In this document: piece after piece, positions 1 to 7,092 of the stretch
Position numbering within the stretch: the stretch's first letter is position 1
How the letters are laid out: every line of letters begins with the position of its first letter
NCBI RefSeq assembly: GCF_015207105.1
Contig: NZ_JADEXO010000010.1
Coordinates: forward strand, 1-64,000
Source of the DNA: a cf. Phormidesmis sp. LEGE 11477
GTDB taxonomy: Bacteria > Cyanobacteriota > Cyanobacteriia > Phormidesmidales > Phormidesmidaceae
Length of the DNA stretch: 64,000 nt
Direction of reading: 5' to 3'
Translations under genes and position numbers: made by a program
The notes under the pieces: generated by a model
What the model was told of the DNA's origin: nothing
The model's database searches: none
The model's input: only the letters and a program-made list of their open reading frames with translations

Positions 1-737
1 GTGTGTCACAGTCCAATTTACAGTTGATGCGCGATCGCTTTAATTTACCAGCCGATATCGGTGAGGTGATTTATAACGGGCGCTCAGCGGCGTATTTTGC
101 TCAGCGTGACTGGCAGCGGCGATCGTACCTGCGAAAATCGCTGGCTATTCCGATGGAGGCTACCGTTGCTCTGACCACCGCGCGGCTGATGCCTGAAAAA
201 GGCTATTGCCATCAAATAGAGACCATCAAGCGGCTTAGGCAAACACCGCTTTGGGGACAGCTATATTTTGTTTGGGTTGGCACAGGACAAACAGAAGCCG
301 CGCTCAAGCAAAGTGTCGAGCAGATAGGCGCTGGGGCTCAGGTTAAATTTCTAGGAGAACGCTCGGATATTCCTGATCTGCTAGATGCAGCGGATATTTT
401 TGTGCTGCCATCCCGTTTTGAAGGAATGCCGCTATCGATTATGGAAGCGATGGCAAAAGAGCTACCTGTTGTCGCTACGGCAATTAGCGGTATTCCAGAA
501 GAGCTGGCACAGACTGGTGTGCTACTTAGCGATCCGAATATTGATACTGAAAAAACGGTAAGTGGACTAGTCGAGGCGTTGGAAACCTTGAGCGTTGATA
601 GAGACCGTCGTGAAGCGTTGGGAAAGGCTGCTAAACGCCGAGCCGAGCATTTCTTTACAGAAGAAAGAATGGTCGCTAGCTATCTTCAGCTGATTCAGCA
701 GGTCGTGCCCGAACTACCCCTGACGAATTACCCCTGA
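1..737 (+). CDS. Glycosyltransferase family 4 (GT-B), 5' end outside window
   Basis: This is the C-terminal half of a GT-B glycosyltransferase of the group 1/GT4 type, which transfers a sugar from a nucleotide-sugar to a growing surface glycan at the cytoplasmic face. The nucleotide-binding half is visible. It has the acceptor-side strand with VIYNGRS, then GERSDIPDLLDAADIFVLPS, then FEGMPLSIMEAMA with the two glutamates of the E-x7-E motif. About 244 residues are present against roughly 370 for the family, so the N-terminal domain lies left of the window. The in-frame GTG at position 3 is unlikely to be the true start. It is followed by the PqqD/glycosyltransferase/HprK block on the same strand. 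The stop at 735-737 lies inside a 14-bp tandem repeat. Confidence 0.85.
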   Translation, partial: VSQSNLQLMRDRFNLPADIGEVIYNGRSAAYFAQRDWQRRSYLRKSLAIPMEATVALTTARLMPEKGYCHQIETIKRLRQTPLWGQLYFVWVGTGQTEAALKQSVEQIGAGAQVKFLGERSDIPDLLDAADIFVLPSRFEGMPLSIMEAMAKELPVVATAISGIPEELAQTGVLLSDPNIDTEKTVSGLVEALETLSVDRDRREALGKAAKRRAEHFFTEERMVASYLQLIQQVVPELPLTNYP

Positions 738-749
738 CGAACTACCCCC
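713..749. repeat. 14-bp tandem repeat over a stop codon
   Basis: A unit of the form ACTACCCCTGACGA is repeated about 2.6 times with single-base differences. The second copy holds the TGA stop of the upstream glycosyltransferase. It is one of several 12-17-bp tandem duplications in this window that sit on or next to gene ends. Confidence 0.8.
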
Positions 750-893
750 GAGATGTCCGTAACACCGATTATTTGGAGTGATGATGGGTGCTGGTGTAAG
801 ATTGGCCTTAATTTTAGGTTCACAACAGCTTATCTTGTGATTAAGCACCACCGAGCCTCTGTTCACTATCGTTTGATAGAAAGTCAACAGCCT

Positions 894-1346
894 ATGTCAC
901 TTACCAAGTTTAGAATCAACGAGCCTGACGTTGTTAGCGAAACAATTGACGGTGAAACGGTGGCGGTTAGCCTCTCGACCGGCACTTATTACAGCCTAGG
1001 TGGTGCTGCACCTGAGGCTTGGAGTCTAATTGAGCTAGGTTGCGGAGTCGAGCAGATAGTCAGTGACCTGACGCGGAAGTTTGAGGGCGATCACGATACT
1101 ATTGCCAAAGATACCGATCTATTGCTCAAACAACTGTTGGCCGAGAAGCTGATAGTTGCCGAGAATGCCGCCACTGAAGCTGCCGCTTCGGAACCTCCTA
1201 CAGCCGCAGAGGCATCCACACCCCTGCCGTATGAACCGCCTATTTTAGAGAAGTTCAACGATATGCAGGAGCTGCTGCTGCTAGACCCTATTCATGAAGT
1301 AGATACCGATGCTGGCTGGCCTGCTGCCAAAGCGGCTGAGGTATAG
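894..1346 (+). CDS. PqqD-like protein (RRE fold) with a peptide-like C-terminal tail
   Basis: This is a 150-residue protein read from the ATG at 894. A longer frame opens at 753, but its extra 47 residues show no family resemblance. Residues 1-85 fit the PqqD winged-helix fold, which binds leader peptides in RiPP pathways: there is a VSLSTGTYYSLGGAAPEAW segment, then a helical EQIVSDLTRKF-type region and an LLAEKLI strand. An Ala/Glu/Pro-rich linker follows. It leads into a tail that starts at Y113 with YEPPIL, which is the YxxPxL pattern of lasso leader peptides, and continues through LLLLDPIHEVD to GWP. The stop is 3 bp before the next gene, so the two are probably co-translated. Inference: the protein may carry both the recognition domain and its own substrate tail. 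I cannot show what, if anything, modifies the tail. Confidence 0.75.
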   Translation: MSLTKFRINEPDVVSETIDGETVAVSLSTGTYYSLGGAAPEAWSLIELGCGVEQIVSDLTRKFEGDHDTIAKDTDLLLKQLLAEKLIVAENAATEAAASEPPTAAEASTPLPYEPPILEKFNDMQELLLLDPIHEVDTDAGWPAAKAAEV

Positions 1347-1349
1347 GCT

Positions 1350-2039
1350 ATGCAGAAGGCGATAGTTAGCGTAATCATTCCGGCGTATAACAACGGCTGC
1401 TATTTAGCAGAAGCTATCGATAGCGTTCTTGCTCAAGACTATCAGCCGTTTGAGATTATTGTGGTTGACGATGGTTCAACCGATCAAACAGCGGCGATCG
1501 CACAGCGCTATGGCCCAGCAGTGACTTACGTTTTTCAAGAAAATAGCGGCACTAGTGTTGCCCGCAATCGCGGTGTTGAGCTAGCCAAAGGCAATATGCT
1601 TGCTTTTCTAGACGCAGACGATTACTGGGCTAGTGATAAGCTTTCTCAGCAGGTAGCGGTATTGAGTAGCCACCTCGAACTAGAAGCTGTCTTTGGCCTA
1701 GTGGAGCAGTTTCGCAGTGCGGAACTTACCGAGATAGAGCAACGTCAGATCAGCTGTCCACCCTCACCGATGGCAGGGTATTTACCGTCGGCCATGCTGA
1801 TTACAAAAGCTGCCTTCTCTCGTATTGGATTGTTTGATCCTAGCAAGCGTATGAGCGAGTTTGTAGACTGGTACGCCCATGCTACAGAAGCCAAACTGCG
1901 ATCGCATATGCTGCCTACGCTGGTTGCTTACAGACGGCTGCATTTGGGAAACAAGGGCAGGAAAACCAAGAGCAACACGCAGCTAACTCGACTATTGAAA
2001 GCTTCTATAGATAGACGACGCGCTGCTACGCGAGCTTGA
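1350..2039 (+). CDS. Glycosyltransferase family 2
   Basis: This is a GT-A fold glycosyltransferase that would add one sugar to a lipid-linked or surface acceptor. The N-terminus has VSVIIPAYNN and IIVVDDGSTDQT (nucleotide binding). NSGTSVARNRGV is followed by the DxD-type metal site in LDADDYW near residue 92. At 229 residues it is short for the family, which often reaches 280-320, because the C-terminal acceptor region is compact. Its ATG lies 3 bp after the PqqD-like gene, so an operon is likely. The last codons (RRRAATRA) derive from a GC-rich inverted sequence around 2012-2038, which looks like a small dispersed repeat that has become the C-terminus. The sugar and acceptor are unknown. 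Confidence 0.88.
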   Translation: MQKAIVSVIIPAYNNGCYLAEAIDSVLAQDYQPFEIIVVDDGSTDQTAAIAQRYGPAVTYVFQENSGTSVARNRGVELAKGNMLAFLDADDYWASDKLSQQVAVLSSHLELEAVFGLVEQFRSAELTEIEQRQISCPPSPMAGYLPSAMLITKAAFSRIGLFDPSKRMSEFVDWYAHATEAKLRSHMLPTLVAYRRLHLGNKGRKTKSNTQLTRLLKASIDRRRAATRA

Positions 2040-2103
2040 GCCCGGCGTTTTAGCGACCGCGTTTTTTAAAGTTGTATACTGCTTTCGTTGTATACCGTGT
2101 GAT

Positions 2104-3129
2104 ATGTCATCAGCTTACTATCCGCTGAGCCTCAGTGAAAAACACTTGCTACAGGCGGCTCTAATGGAAGAGAACGGTGCGACTGCTGCATGGCAGCGCT
2201 GGCGTGACCAAGTGGATATAGAGCAGATCGAGACGAGTTCTTATCATGTTTTGAGCGCGCTGTATGTCAATTTGGCTCATCATCAGATTAGCGATCCGCA
2301 TATGTCCCGGCTAAAAGGGATCTATCGGCGCACCTGGTATGCCAACCAGCTACGGATGAAGCCATTGAGAAATCTGCTAGCTGCCTTGCGCTCGGCTGAT
2401 GTTGAGGTGCTGTTACGCAGGGACTTGGCCCTGGTGGCTAGCTGCTATTCTGATGCTGGGGCGCGCTTGATAGAGCGATTTGATCTGCAGGTATCGCTAG
2501 ATGATGTGCGACTCGCGTTTGAAGTTTTGAAGCAGCAAGGCTGGCAGACAGACGCGCTGCCGCCACAAAAGGGCGATCGCCTGTGGCAGCCTATTAGGTT
2601 TAGAGATCCAGACTATTTTTCTCTGTTTTTACACAATTCTCTCTTCTGGTCATCGCCGCAGTTTTATACTGATAGACTGCTTTGGGAGAACGCGATCGCC
2701 TGCCAACTCAGCAATATTCCAGTGCGATCGCTCAGCCCAGTCGATCAGTTATTAGCGCTATCGGTAATAGTGAACCATGACTATACAAAACAGCGGCGAT
2801 CGCCTGATCCGTATCCCATAGTGGTGTTGGCGGATGCGGCTGTGATGGTAAACGTCATAGTTGACTCGGCTACGGCCACAGATGACTGGATAAGACTGCT
2901 GAGTCAGGCCCAGCGATATGAGATGATTTTGCCTCTGCGCTATTTGCTAGTCGAGCTACAACAATTGTTTGAGTTAGATATCCCCGATTGGGTACTGCCT
3001 AACCTGCGTAGAATGGCAATTTCTTATCACGAGCTATTGACCTATGCGCTGTTGCCAAAAGAACGCGCTTTGAGAGCCAAAGCCGCTTTGGTGAAAATGA
3101 GGCAGCGCTGGAAAGATATAAGTCGTTGA
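2104..3129 (+). CDS. Nucleotidyltransferase-fold protein (PF14907-like), degenerate active site
   Basis: The protein resembles the large nucleotidyltransferase family that accompanies PqqD and HprK-like genes in RiPP and HPr-rel-A loci. The recognisable core is residues 90-140: a helix, the strand EVLLRRD, a YSDAG turn, then LIERFDLQV followed by an acidic helix. Family members normally read LLKGA and RPMxDIDLLV here. In this protein the KG pair is R105-R106 and the first Asp of the DxD pair is R125, with only D127 kept. The protein is therefore either catalytically dead or uses other residues. At 341 residues the length is normal. It is 17 bp upstream of the HprK-like gene and probably co-transcribed with it. 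The 64-bp spacer before it holds two GTTGTATAC copies 16 bp apart. Confidence 0.7.
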   Translation: MSSAYYPLSLSEKHLLQAALMEENGATAAWQRWRDQVDIEQIETSSYHVLSALYVNLAHHQISDPHMSRLKGIYRRTWYANQLRMKPLRNLLAALRSADVEVLLRRDLALVASCYSDAGARLIERFDLQVSLDDVRLAFEVLKQQGWQTDALPPQKGDRLWQPIRFRDPDYFSLFLHNSLFWSSPQFYTDRLLWENAIACQLSNIPVRSLSPVDQLLALSVIVNHDYTKQRRSPDPYPIVVLADAAVMVNVIVDSATATDDWIRLLSQAQRYEMILPLRYLLVELQQLFELDIPDWVLPNLRRMAISYHELLTYALLPKERALRAKAALVKMRQRWKDISR

Positions 3130-3146
3130 AAAGAGATCGATAGAAG

Positions 3147-4418
3147 ATGTCTGGGATAGAAGATGACAATAAGATGGGAATAGAAACCGGAATAGAAGCT
3201 ATAGAGAGTAAGCTGAAAGTAGAGACTGTCCACTGGATGTTCCAACTGCTAGAAGTGATCGGCATTGATACGATGACCTGGCAGTTGCACAACAAAGAGA
3301 TTTTTGCTCAGTTTGATGAGGATGATAGCTATCAGTGCTTTGAGCTGTTGAGAGCTGCGTTTGAACAGGCGGCTGAAAAGACCCACCTGCAAAAAAGATT
3401 CTTTCGGATAGGCGATCACAATATCTGTTTATCTTTTGCCAGCGCCGCTATGTTAGATCATATCGTTCCGGCGATCGCCCATCTAGAAACCTCACCAACT
3501 GCTGACCCTGAGCTAACGATTTGCATTTGGGATAGCGCCTCCACTAAAACGCAGTTGCCAGGGCTGCTGCCTGTTTTTATTCAAATCTTTCACTGGTACT
3601 GGCACGAGTATCTAGACGGGCGACAGAATATTAAACCGCTGTGCAACGATCGCTTTCTGGCATCGCTCAAGCTAGGTGCCAATGTTTTTAGCATGCTAGA
3701 TTGGCAGACGAATACTGCCCTTTACTGGATTAAAGACGAAGCCGATCTGCCTTATTGGGACAAAAGCTCGCCGCTCCAGGTGATACTCAGTTGGTGGCTA
3801 GGCCGTCATCAGCGTCAGTATGTACATGCGGCAGCGGTAGGCATGCCTGCTGGTGGCGTTTTGATTGCGGCTAAGGGTGGCTCTGGAAAATCAACCTCGG
3901 CGCTGTCTTGCCTGAGTTCTGAGCTGAGCTATGTCGGCGACGATTACTGCCTAGTGGCCACTGAGCCTGAACCCTACGCCTACAGTCTATACTGCACAGG
4001 GAAGCTAAAGGGCGCAAAAGATTTTGAAAGACTGCCGCAGCTAGCACATATGTGTAGTAATCAGGCAGAGCTTGAGGAAGAGAAAGCTGTTTTCTTCTTC
4101 AAAGATTACTTTCCTGACAAAATTATCTCTGGCTTTCCGCTGCGCGCTATACTGGTGCCCAAAATTACCGGAAAGAAAGACACGCATATCATCAAATCAT
4201 CGACAGTAGCTGGGCTGAAAGCGCTCGCGCCTAGTACGTTGTTTCAGCTTTCGGGTACAGGAAAAAATGCGATGGGCACGATGGCTGATCTGGCCAGGCA
4301 GCTACCCTGCTATGCATTAGAGCTAGGTACAGAGATTGAACAGATTCCTAAAGCTATTTCTTGCCTGTTAGAAGATTTGAATGCAGAGGCTATCAGCATC
4401 GGCGCTAATGACAGCTAG
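3147..4418 (+). CDS. HprK-related serine kinase-like protein
   Basis: This is a 423-residue P-loop protein of the HPr kinase-related group. The N-terminal 230 residues are helical and unassigned. The kinase half starts at about residue 228 with the strand YVHAAAVG, then the P-loop GGSGKST at about residues 243-249, then YVGDDYCLV, the acidic strand that in HprK places the metal and the general base. It lacks an obvious HPr-binding loop, so an HPr target is unlikely. Relatives phosphorylate lasso peptides or accompany PqqD proteins in exopolysaccharide loci. Here the nearest candidate substrate is the PqqD-like protein's tail at 1230-1346, which has no Ser but has a Thr and several Asp residues. 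Phosphorylation is thus a guess. The start ATG at 3147 is 17 bp after the previous stop. Confidence 0.75.
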   Translation: MSGIEDDNKMGIETGIEAIESKLKVETVHWMFQLLEVIGIDTMTWQLHNKEIFAQFDEDDSYQCFELLRAAFEQAAEKTHLQKRFFRIGDHNICLSFASAAMLDHIVPAIAHLETSPTADPELTICIWDSASTKTQLPGLLPVFIQIFHWYWHEYLDGRQNIKPLCNDRFLASLKLGANVFSMLDWQTNTALYWIKDEADLPYWDKSSPLQVILSWWLGRHQRQYVHAAAVGMPAGGVLIAAKGGSGKSTSALSCLSSELSYVGDDYCLVATEPEPYAYSLYCTGKLKGAKDFERLPQLAHMCSNQAELEEEKAVFFFKDYFPDKIISGFPLRAILVPKITGKKDTHIIKSSTVAGLKALAPSTLFQLSGTGKNAMGTMADLARQLPCYALELGTEIEQIPKAISCLLEDLNAEAISIGANDS

Positions 4419-4516
4419 CCTGCTTCCCTTCGAAGAGAGGCATCTGTTGCTGCTTGGCGGTTTAAGCTTTGGCTCTCGAAACTATATTGCTCATAAAATA
4501 AGACGCGAAGAGTCTA

Positions 4517-5350
4517 ATGGACACTTTACCTAGCCTTTTGAATCCCCTCCTTGTCAGCGTTGTCTTACCTGTTTATAACGGTGAAAGGTTTCTGTTGGGA
4601 GCGCTAAAGAATATTCAATCGCAACAGTATGAGCCTGTGGAGATAATTGTGGTTGATGATGGTTCGAGCGATCGCACCGCCGATATCGTCTCACAGTTTG
4701 AGAGAGAAACGAGTCAAAGAGTTCACTACTTCTATCAGAATAATAAGGGGCCGTCTGCGGCGCGTAATCAGGGTTTGAAGCTGGCCAAAGGAGAAGCGAT
4801 CGCCTTTCTAGATGTAGACGATCTCTGGCCTGAGAATAAGCTCAATCGGCAGGTGGGCTATCTAGCCGCGCATCCCGATGTTGATATTGTGCAGGGACTG
4901 ATCCAACGAATGCAGGCTAAGATATCGCCTGTAGATCAAATAAAAGATCGTTCAACAGATTCAACAGATCGGCCTTCGCCGCTACTGTTCGAGCCTGTCT
5001 TTGACCCTTATCCCTTTATTAATCTCGGTAGCTGCGTGTACAGGCGATCTGTTTTTGATACTGTGGGTCTGTTTGATGAGGCACTGTGGGACAACGAGGA
5101 TACAGACTGGTTTACGAGGGCCTGGGAACTCAATATCCAGAAAGTGCTATTGCCGGAAGTCTCTTTGTTCTATCGTAAGCATGATGAAAATATGACGCTG
5201 GCGCAAAAGAATTTAGTTCACTATGGCCTACTTAAAATCTACAAAAGAAGGATTGATCGCCTGCGATCGCAGCCCCAATTAGCCGAATCTATTGAGGCCC
5301 AATCGGCTACCTGGACTGACTATATGGGCTTTTCAACGGTTCCTGGCTAA
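4517..5350 (+). CDS. Glycosyltransferase family 2
   Basis: This is a GT-A glycosyltransferase of 277 residues. The nucleotide-sugar pocket is shown by VSVVLPVYNG, IIVVDDGSSDRT and GPSAARNQGL, and the metal site by LDVDDLW at about residue 95. The C-terminal acceptor part has NLGSCVYRRSVF and the WDNEDTDWF segment, which supplies the usual ED catalytic-base motif. It is a paralogue of the gene at 1350-2039 (same order of motifs) but longer and complete. It follows the HprK-like gene after 98 bp and is the last plus-strand gene of the block. It converges on the ABC exporter genes. The substrate is unknown. Its product probably joins the same surface glycan exported by the neighbouring transporter. 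Confidence 0.9.
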   Translation: MDTLPSLLNPLLVSVVLPVYNGERFLLGALKNIQSQQYEPVEIIVVDDGSSDRTADIVSQFERETSQRVHYFYQNNKGPSAARNQGLKLAKGEAIAFLDVDDLWPENKLNRQVGYLAAHPDVDIVQGLIQRMQAKISPVDQIKDRSTDSTDRPSPLLFEPVFDPYPFINLGSCVYRRSVFDTVGLFDEALWDNEDTDWFTRAWELNIQKVLLPEVSLFYRKHDENMTLAQKNLVHYGLLKIYKRRIDRLRSQPQLAESIEAQSATWTDYMGFSTVPG

Positions 5351-5377
5351 GTCATTCTGGGCGTTCTTCTGGCTGTT

Positions 5378-6115
5378 CTAGTTTTGGCTGTCTCTATAGC
5401 GGGCAGCTACTTTAGCCGGTAGATCATGAGCGACTATCTTGCCTTGATTGAGTAGAATAGCGCGATCGCACACCGTTTCAATCTGATCGGGACTTTGAGA
5501 AATCAGCACAATCGCGCAGCCACCCGCTCTCATTGCTTCAATTCTGTTCATACATTTGGTTTGAAAGCCGATATCACCTACCGATAGATGCTCGTCTACT
5601 AGCAGCAGATCAGGATCGTTATGAATCGCAATCGAGAAGGCTAGTCGCATCCTCATACCGCTGCTGTAGGTTCGCATGGGGCTATCGATAAAGTCTTCTA
5701 TCTCAGCAAACTCAACAATTGTGTCAAATTTCTCTCGAACCTGTTGCTTAGAAAGCCCAGCAATTAGGCCGCTTACGTTCAAATTTTCTCGACCAGTCAG
5801 ATCGTTGTGAAAGCCCGCGCCCATATCCAACAGTGCGCCAATTCGTCCGTTCACCCAAATCTTTCCTTCTTCTGCTCGGCCCACGCCCCCAATCAATCGC
5901 AGCAGGGTCGATTTGCCTGAGCCATTGCGCCCCAGCACGCCTAGCACCTCACCGGGTAATACGGCAAAGCTGACTTCTCGTAGCGCCCAGAAGCTGTCTA
6001 ATGGCTGCATTTTCTTTAGCCCCGATAGAGCTACCTGCATAAAGGTTCGAGGTCTGTAGGTGTGATAGCGCCTAAAGCGCTTTCCTAAGCCTTCGACAAT
6101 CAAAACTTCACTCAT
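5378..6115 (-). CDS. ABC exporter ATPase, Wzt/TagH type
   Basis: This is the ATP-binding subunit of a polysaccharide or teichoic-acid-like ABC-2 exporter. Walker A is GRNGSGKST (residues 62-70). The signature YSSGMRMRLAF and Walker B LLLVDEHLSVGD follow. The polysaccharide-exporter hallmarks are the N-terminal FRRYHTYRP segment and the DLTGRENL motif. At 245 residues it has only the nucleotide-binding domain and lacks the C-terminal carbohydrate-binding domain found in long Wzt proteins, so it is unlikely to recognise a capped glycan end itself. The permease gene lies 47 bp upstream on the same strand. The start codon lies in a 13-bp tandem repeat that creates extra upstream ATGs. Confidence 0.92.
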   Translation of the reverse strand: MSEVLIVEGLGKRFRRYHTYRPRTFMQVALSGLKKMQPLDSFWALREVSFAVLPGEVLGVLGRNGSGKSTLLRLIGGVGRAEEGKIWVNGRIGALLDMGAGFHNDLTGRENLNVSGLIAGLSKQQVREKFDTIVEFAEIEDFIDSPMRTYSSGMRMRLAFSIAIHNDPDLLLVDEHLSVGDIGFQTKCMNRIEAMRAGGCAIVLISQSPDQIETVCDRAILLNQGKIVAHDLPAKVAARYRDSQN

Positions 6116-6149
6116 TACGTCTGCTCATTACGCCTGCTCATTACGCCTA
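6111..6149. repeat. 13-bp tandem repeat duplicating a start region
   Basis: Three copies of a CTCATTACGCCTG-like unit (6111-6123, 6124-6136, 6137-6149) overlap the start of the minus-strand ABC ATPase. On the minus strand each copy contains an ATG. Since 13 is not a multiple of three, the outer two ATGs are out of frame. The outermost opens an 8-codon frame that ends in TAATG over the true start. Confidence 0.75.
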
Positions 6150-6162
6150 TAGATTTATCGTT

Positions 6163-6984
6163 CTACAGATCTTCTACAAATCGAAAGCTCTGATGTTGAA
6201 AGATAGCGTACCCTATTGGCAAGAGTGCTGCTGAAAGTAGTGCGATCGCACCTAGCGCCATCCAGTCAGGCTGCACGCCTTCTATAAAGACAGCCCGGTA
6301 GGCATTGATAATATGCACCATGGGATTAAGCACGACAATTGTCCGATAGGGCTCTGAAATCGAGTCAACTTCGTAGAAAATGCCAGAGAGGTAAAACAAC
6401 ATTTGCAAGAGGACGTTGAGCGTGTGCTGCGTATCGCGAAAAGCGACGTTGATAGCCGCGAGCACATAGGCAAAACTGGTGATTAGAGCGGCCTGAATAG
6501 TCAGAATAATCGGCAGTAGCAGCAGCACGGGCGTCAGACGAGCGCCGTCAATAATCAAGAACAATATGAGTATGGGAAAAGAAAAGAGAAAGTGAATGAG
6601 CCCGGTGGTCACCGTGACGATAGGTAGAATAGCCACCGGAAAACCCGGCTGACGGATCAGCACGTCGTTTTGAACGATGGACCCGGCTGATTCTGTGAGC
6701 GATGTTTGAAACCAAGTCCAAGCGATTAATCCACTAAAGATAAAAGAGGCATACCGAGGAATGCCACCTTCTAGGATTGAACCAAATACAATCGCGAACA
6801 CAATTAGCTGCATCAGCGGTTTGATCAAAGTCCAGGCGATGCCTAGCATCGAGCGGTTGTACAGCAGCTTTAGACTTCTATCTACTAGCCCGGTAAATAG
6901 GTCAATCCGCTGATTCAGAGCGGGCTGATTAATTTTCTGGGTTCGCTGAGCTGTTTGTCGATGGTATCTTTTCGATTTAGGCAT
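6163..6984 (-). CDS. ABC-2 type permease, Wzm-like polysaccharide exporter
   Basis: This is the membrane subunit of the polysaccharide exporter encoded with the ATPase downstream. About six hydrophobic segments are visible. The family signature lies in the N-terminal half (YNRSMLGIAWTLIKPLMQL) and in the conserved FSGLIAWTWFQTSLTESAGSIV region, where N-x-x-L-I-R follows (residues about 85-115). The C-terminus has LNPMVHIINAYRAVF, typical of Wzm/TagG. I take the ATG at 6984. A GTG at 7014 would add ten residues. It would move undecaprenyl- or lipid-linked glycan across the inner membrane. Tex is divergent, 108 bp away. Confidence 0.9.
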   Translation of the reverse strand: MPKSKRYHRQTAQRTQKINQPALNQRIDLFTGLVDRSLKLLYNRSMLGIAWTLIKPLMQLIVFAIVFGSILEGGIPRYASFIFSGLIAWTWFQTSLTESAGSIVQNDVLIRQPGFPVAILPIVTVTTGLIHFLFSFPILILFLIIDGARLTPVLLLLPIILTIQAALITSFAYVLAAINVAFRDTQHTLNVLLQMLFYLSGIFYEVDSISEPYRTIVVLNPMVHIINAYRAVFIEGVQPDWMALGAIALLSAALLPIGYAIFQHQSFRFVEDL

Positions 6985-7092
6985 AGCCCTCTTGAATTGA
7001 GTATGCGTCCGCACGCTAGCTATACTAATAACTTTTTTTGGCCTGCCTTTTGGCGGAATGCTAAAATTCGAGCCAATGCCACTTCAAACGCT

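Noticed and set aside
753-893. Long N-terminal extension of the PqqD-like protein
   Set aside because: The extra 47 codons show no family pattern. The ATG at 894 fits the PqqD fold start.
894-4418. A full lasso-peptide cluster
   Set aside because: No asparagine-synthetase-like cyclase, no transglutaminase-like protease and no separate short precursor peptide are seen. The YxxPxL tail alone does not make a lasso cluster.
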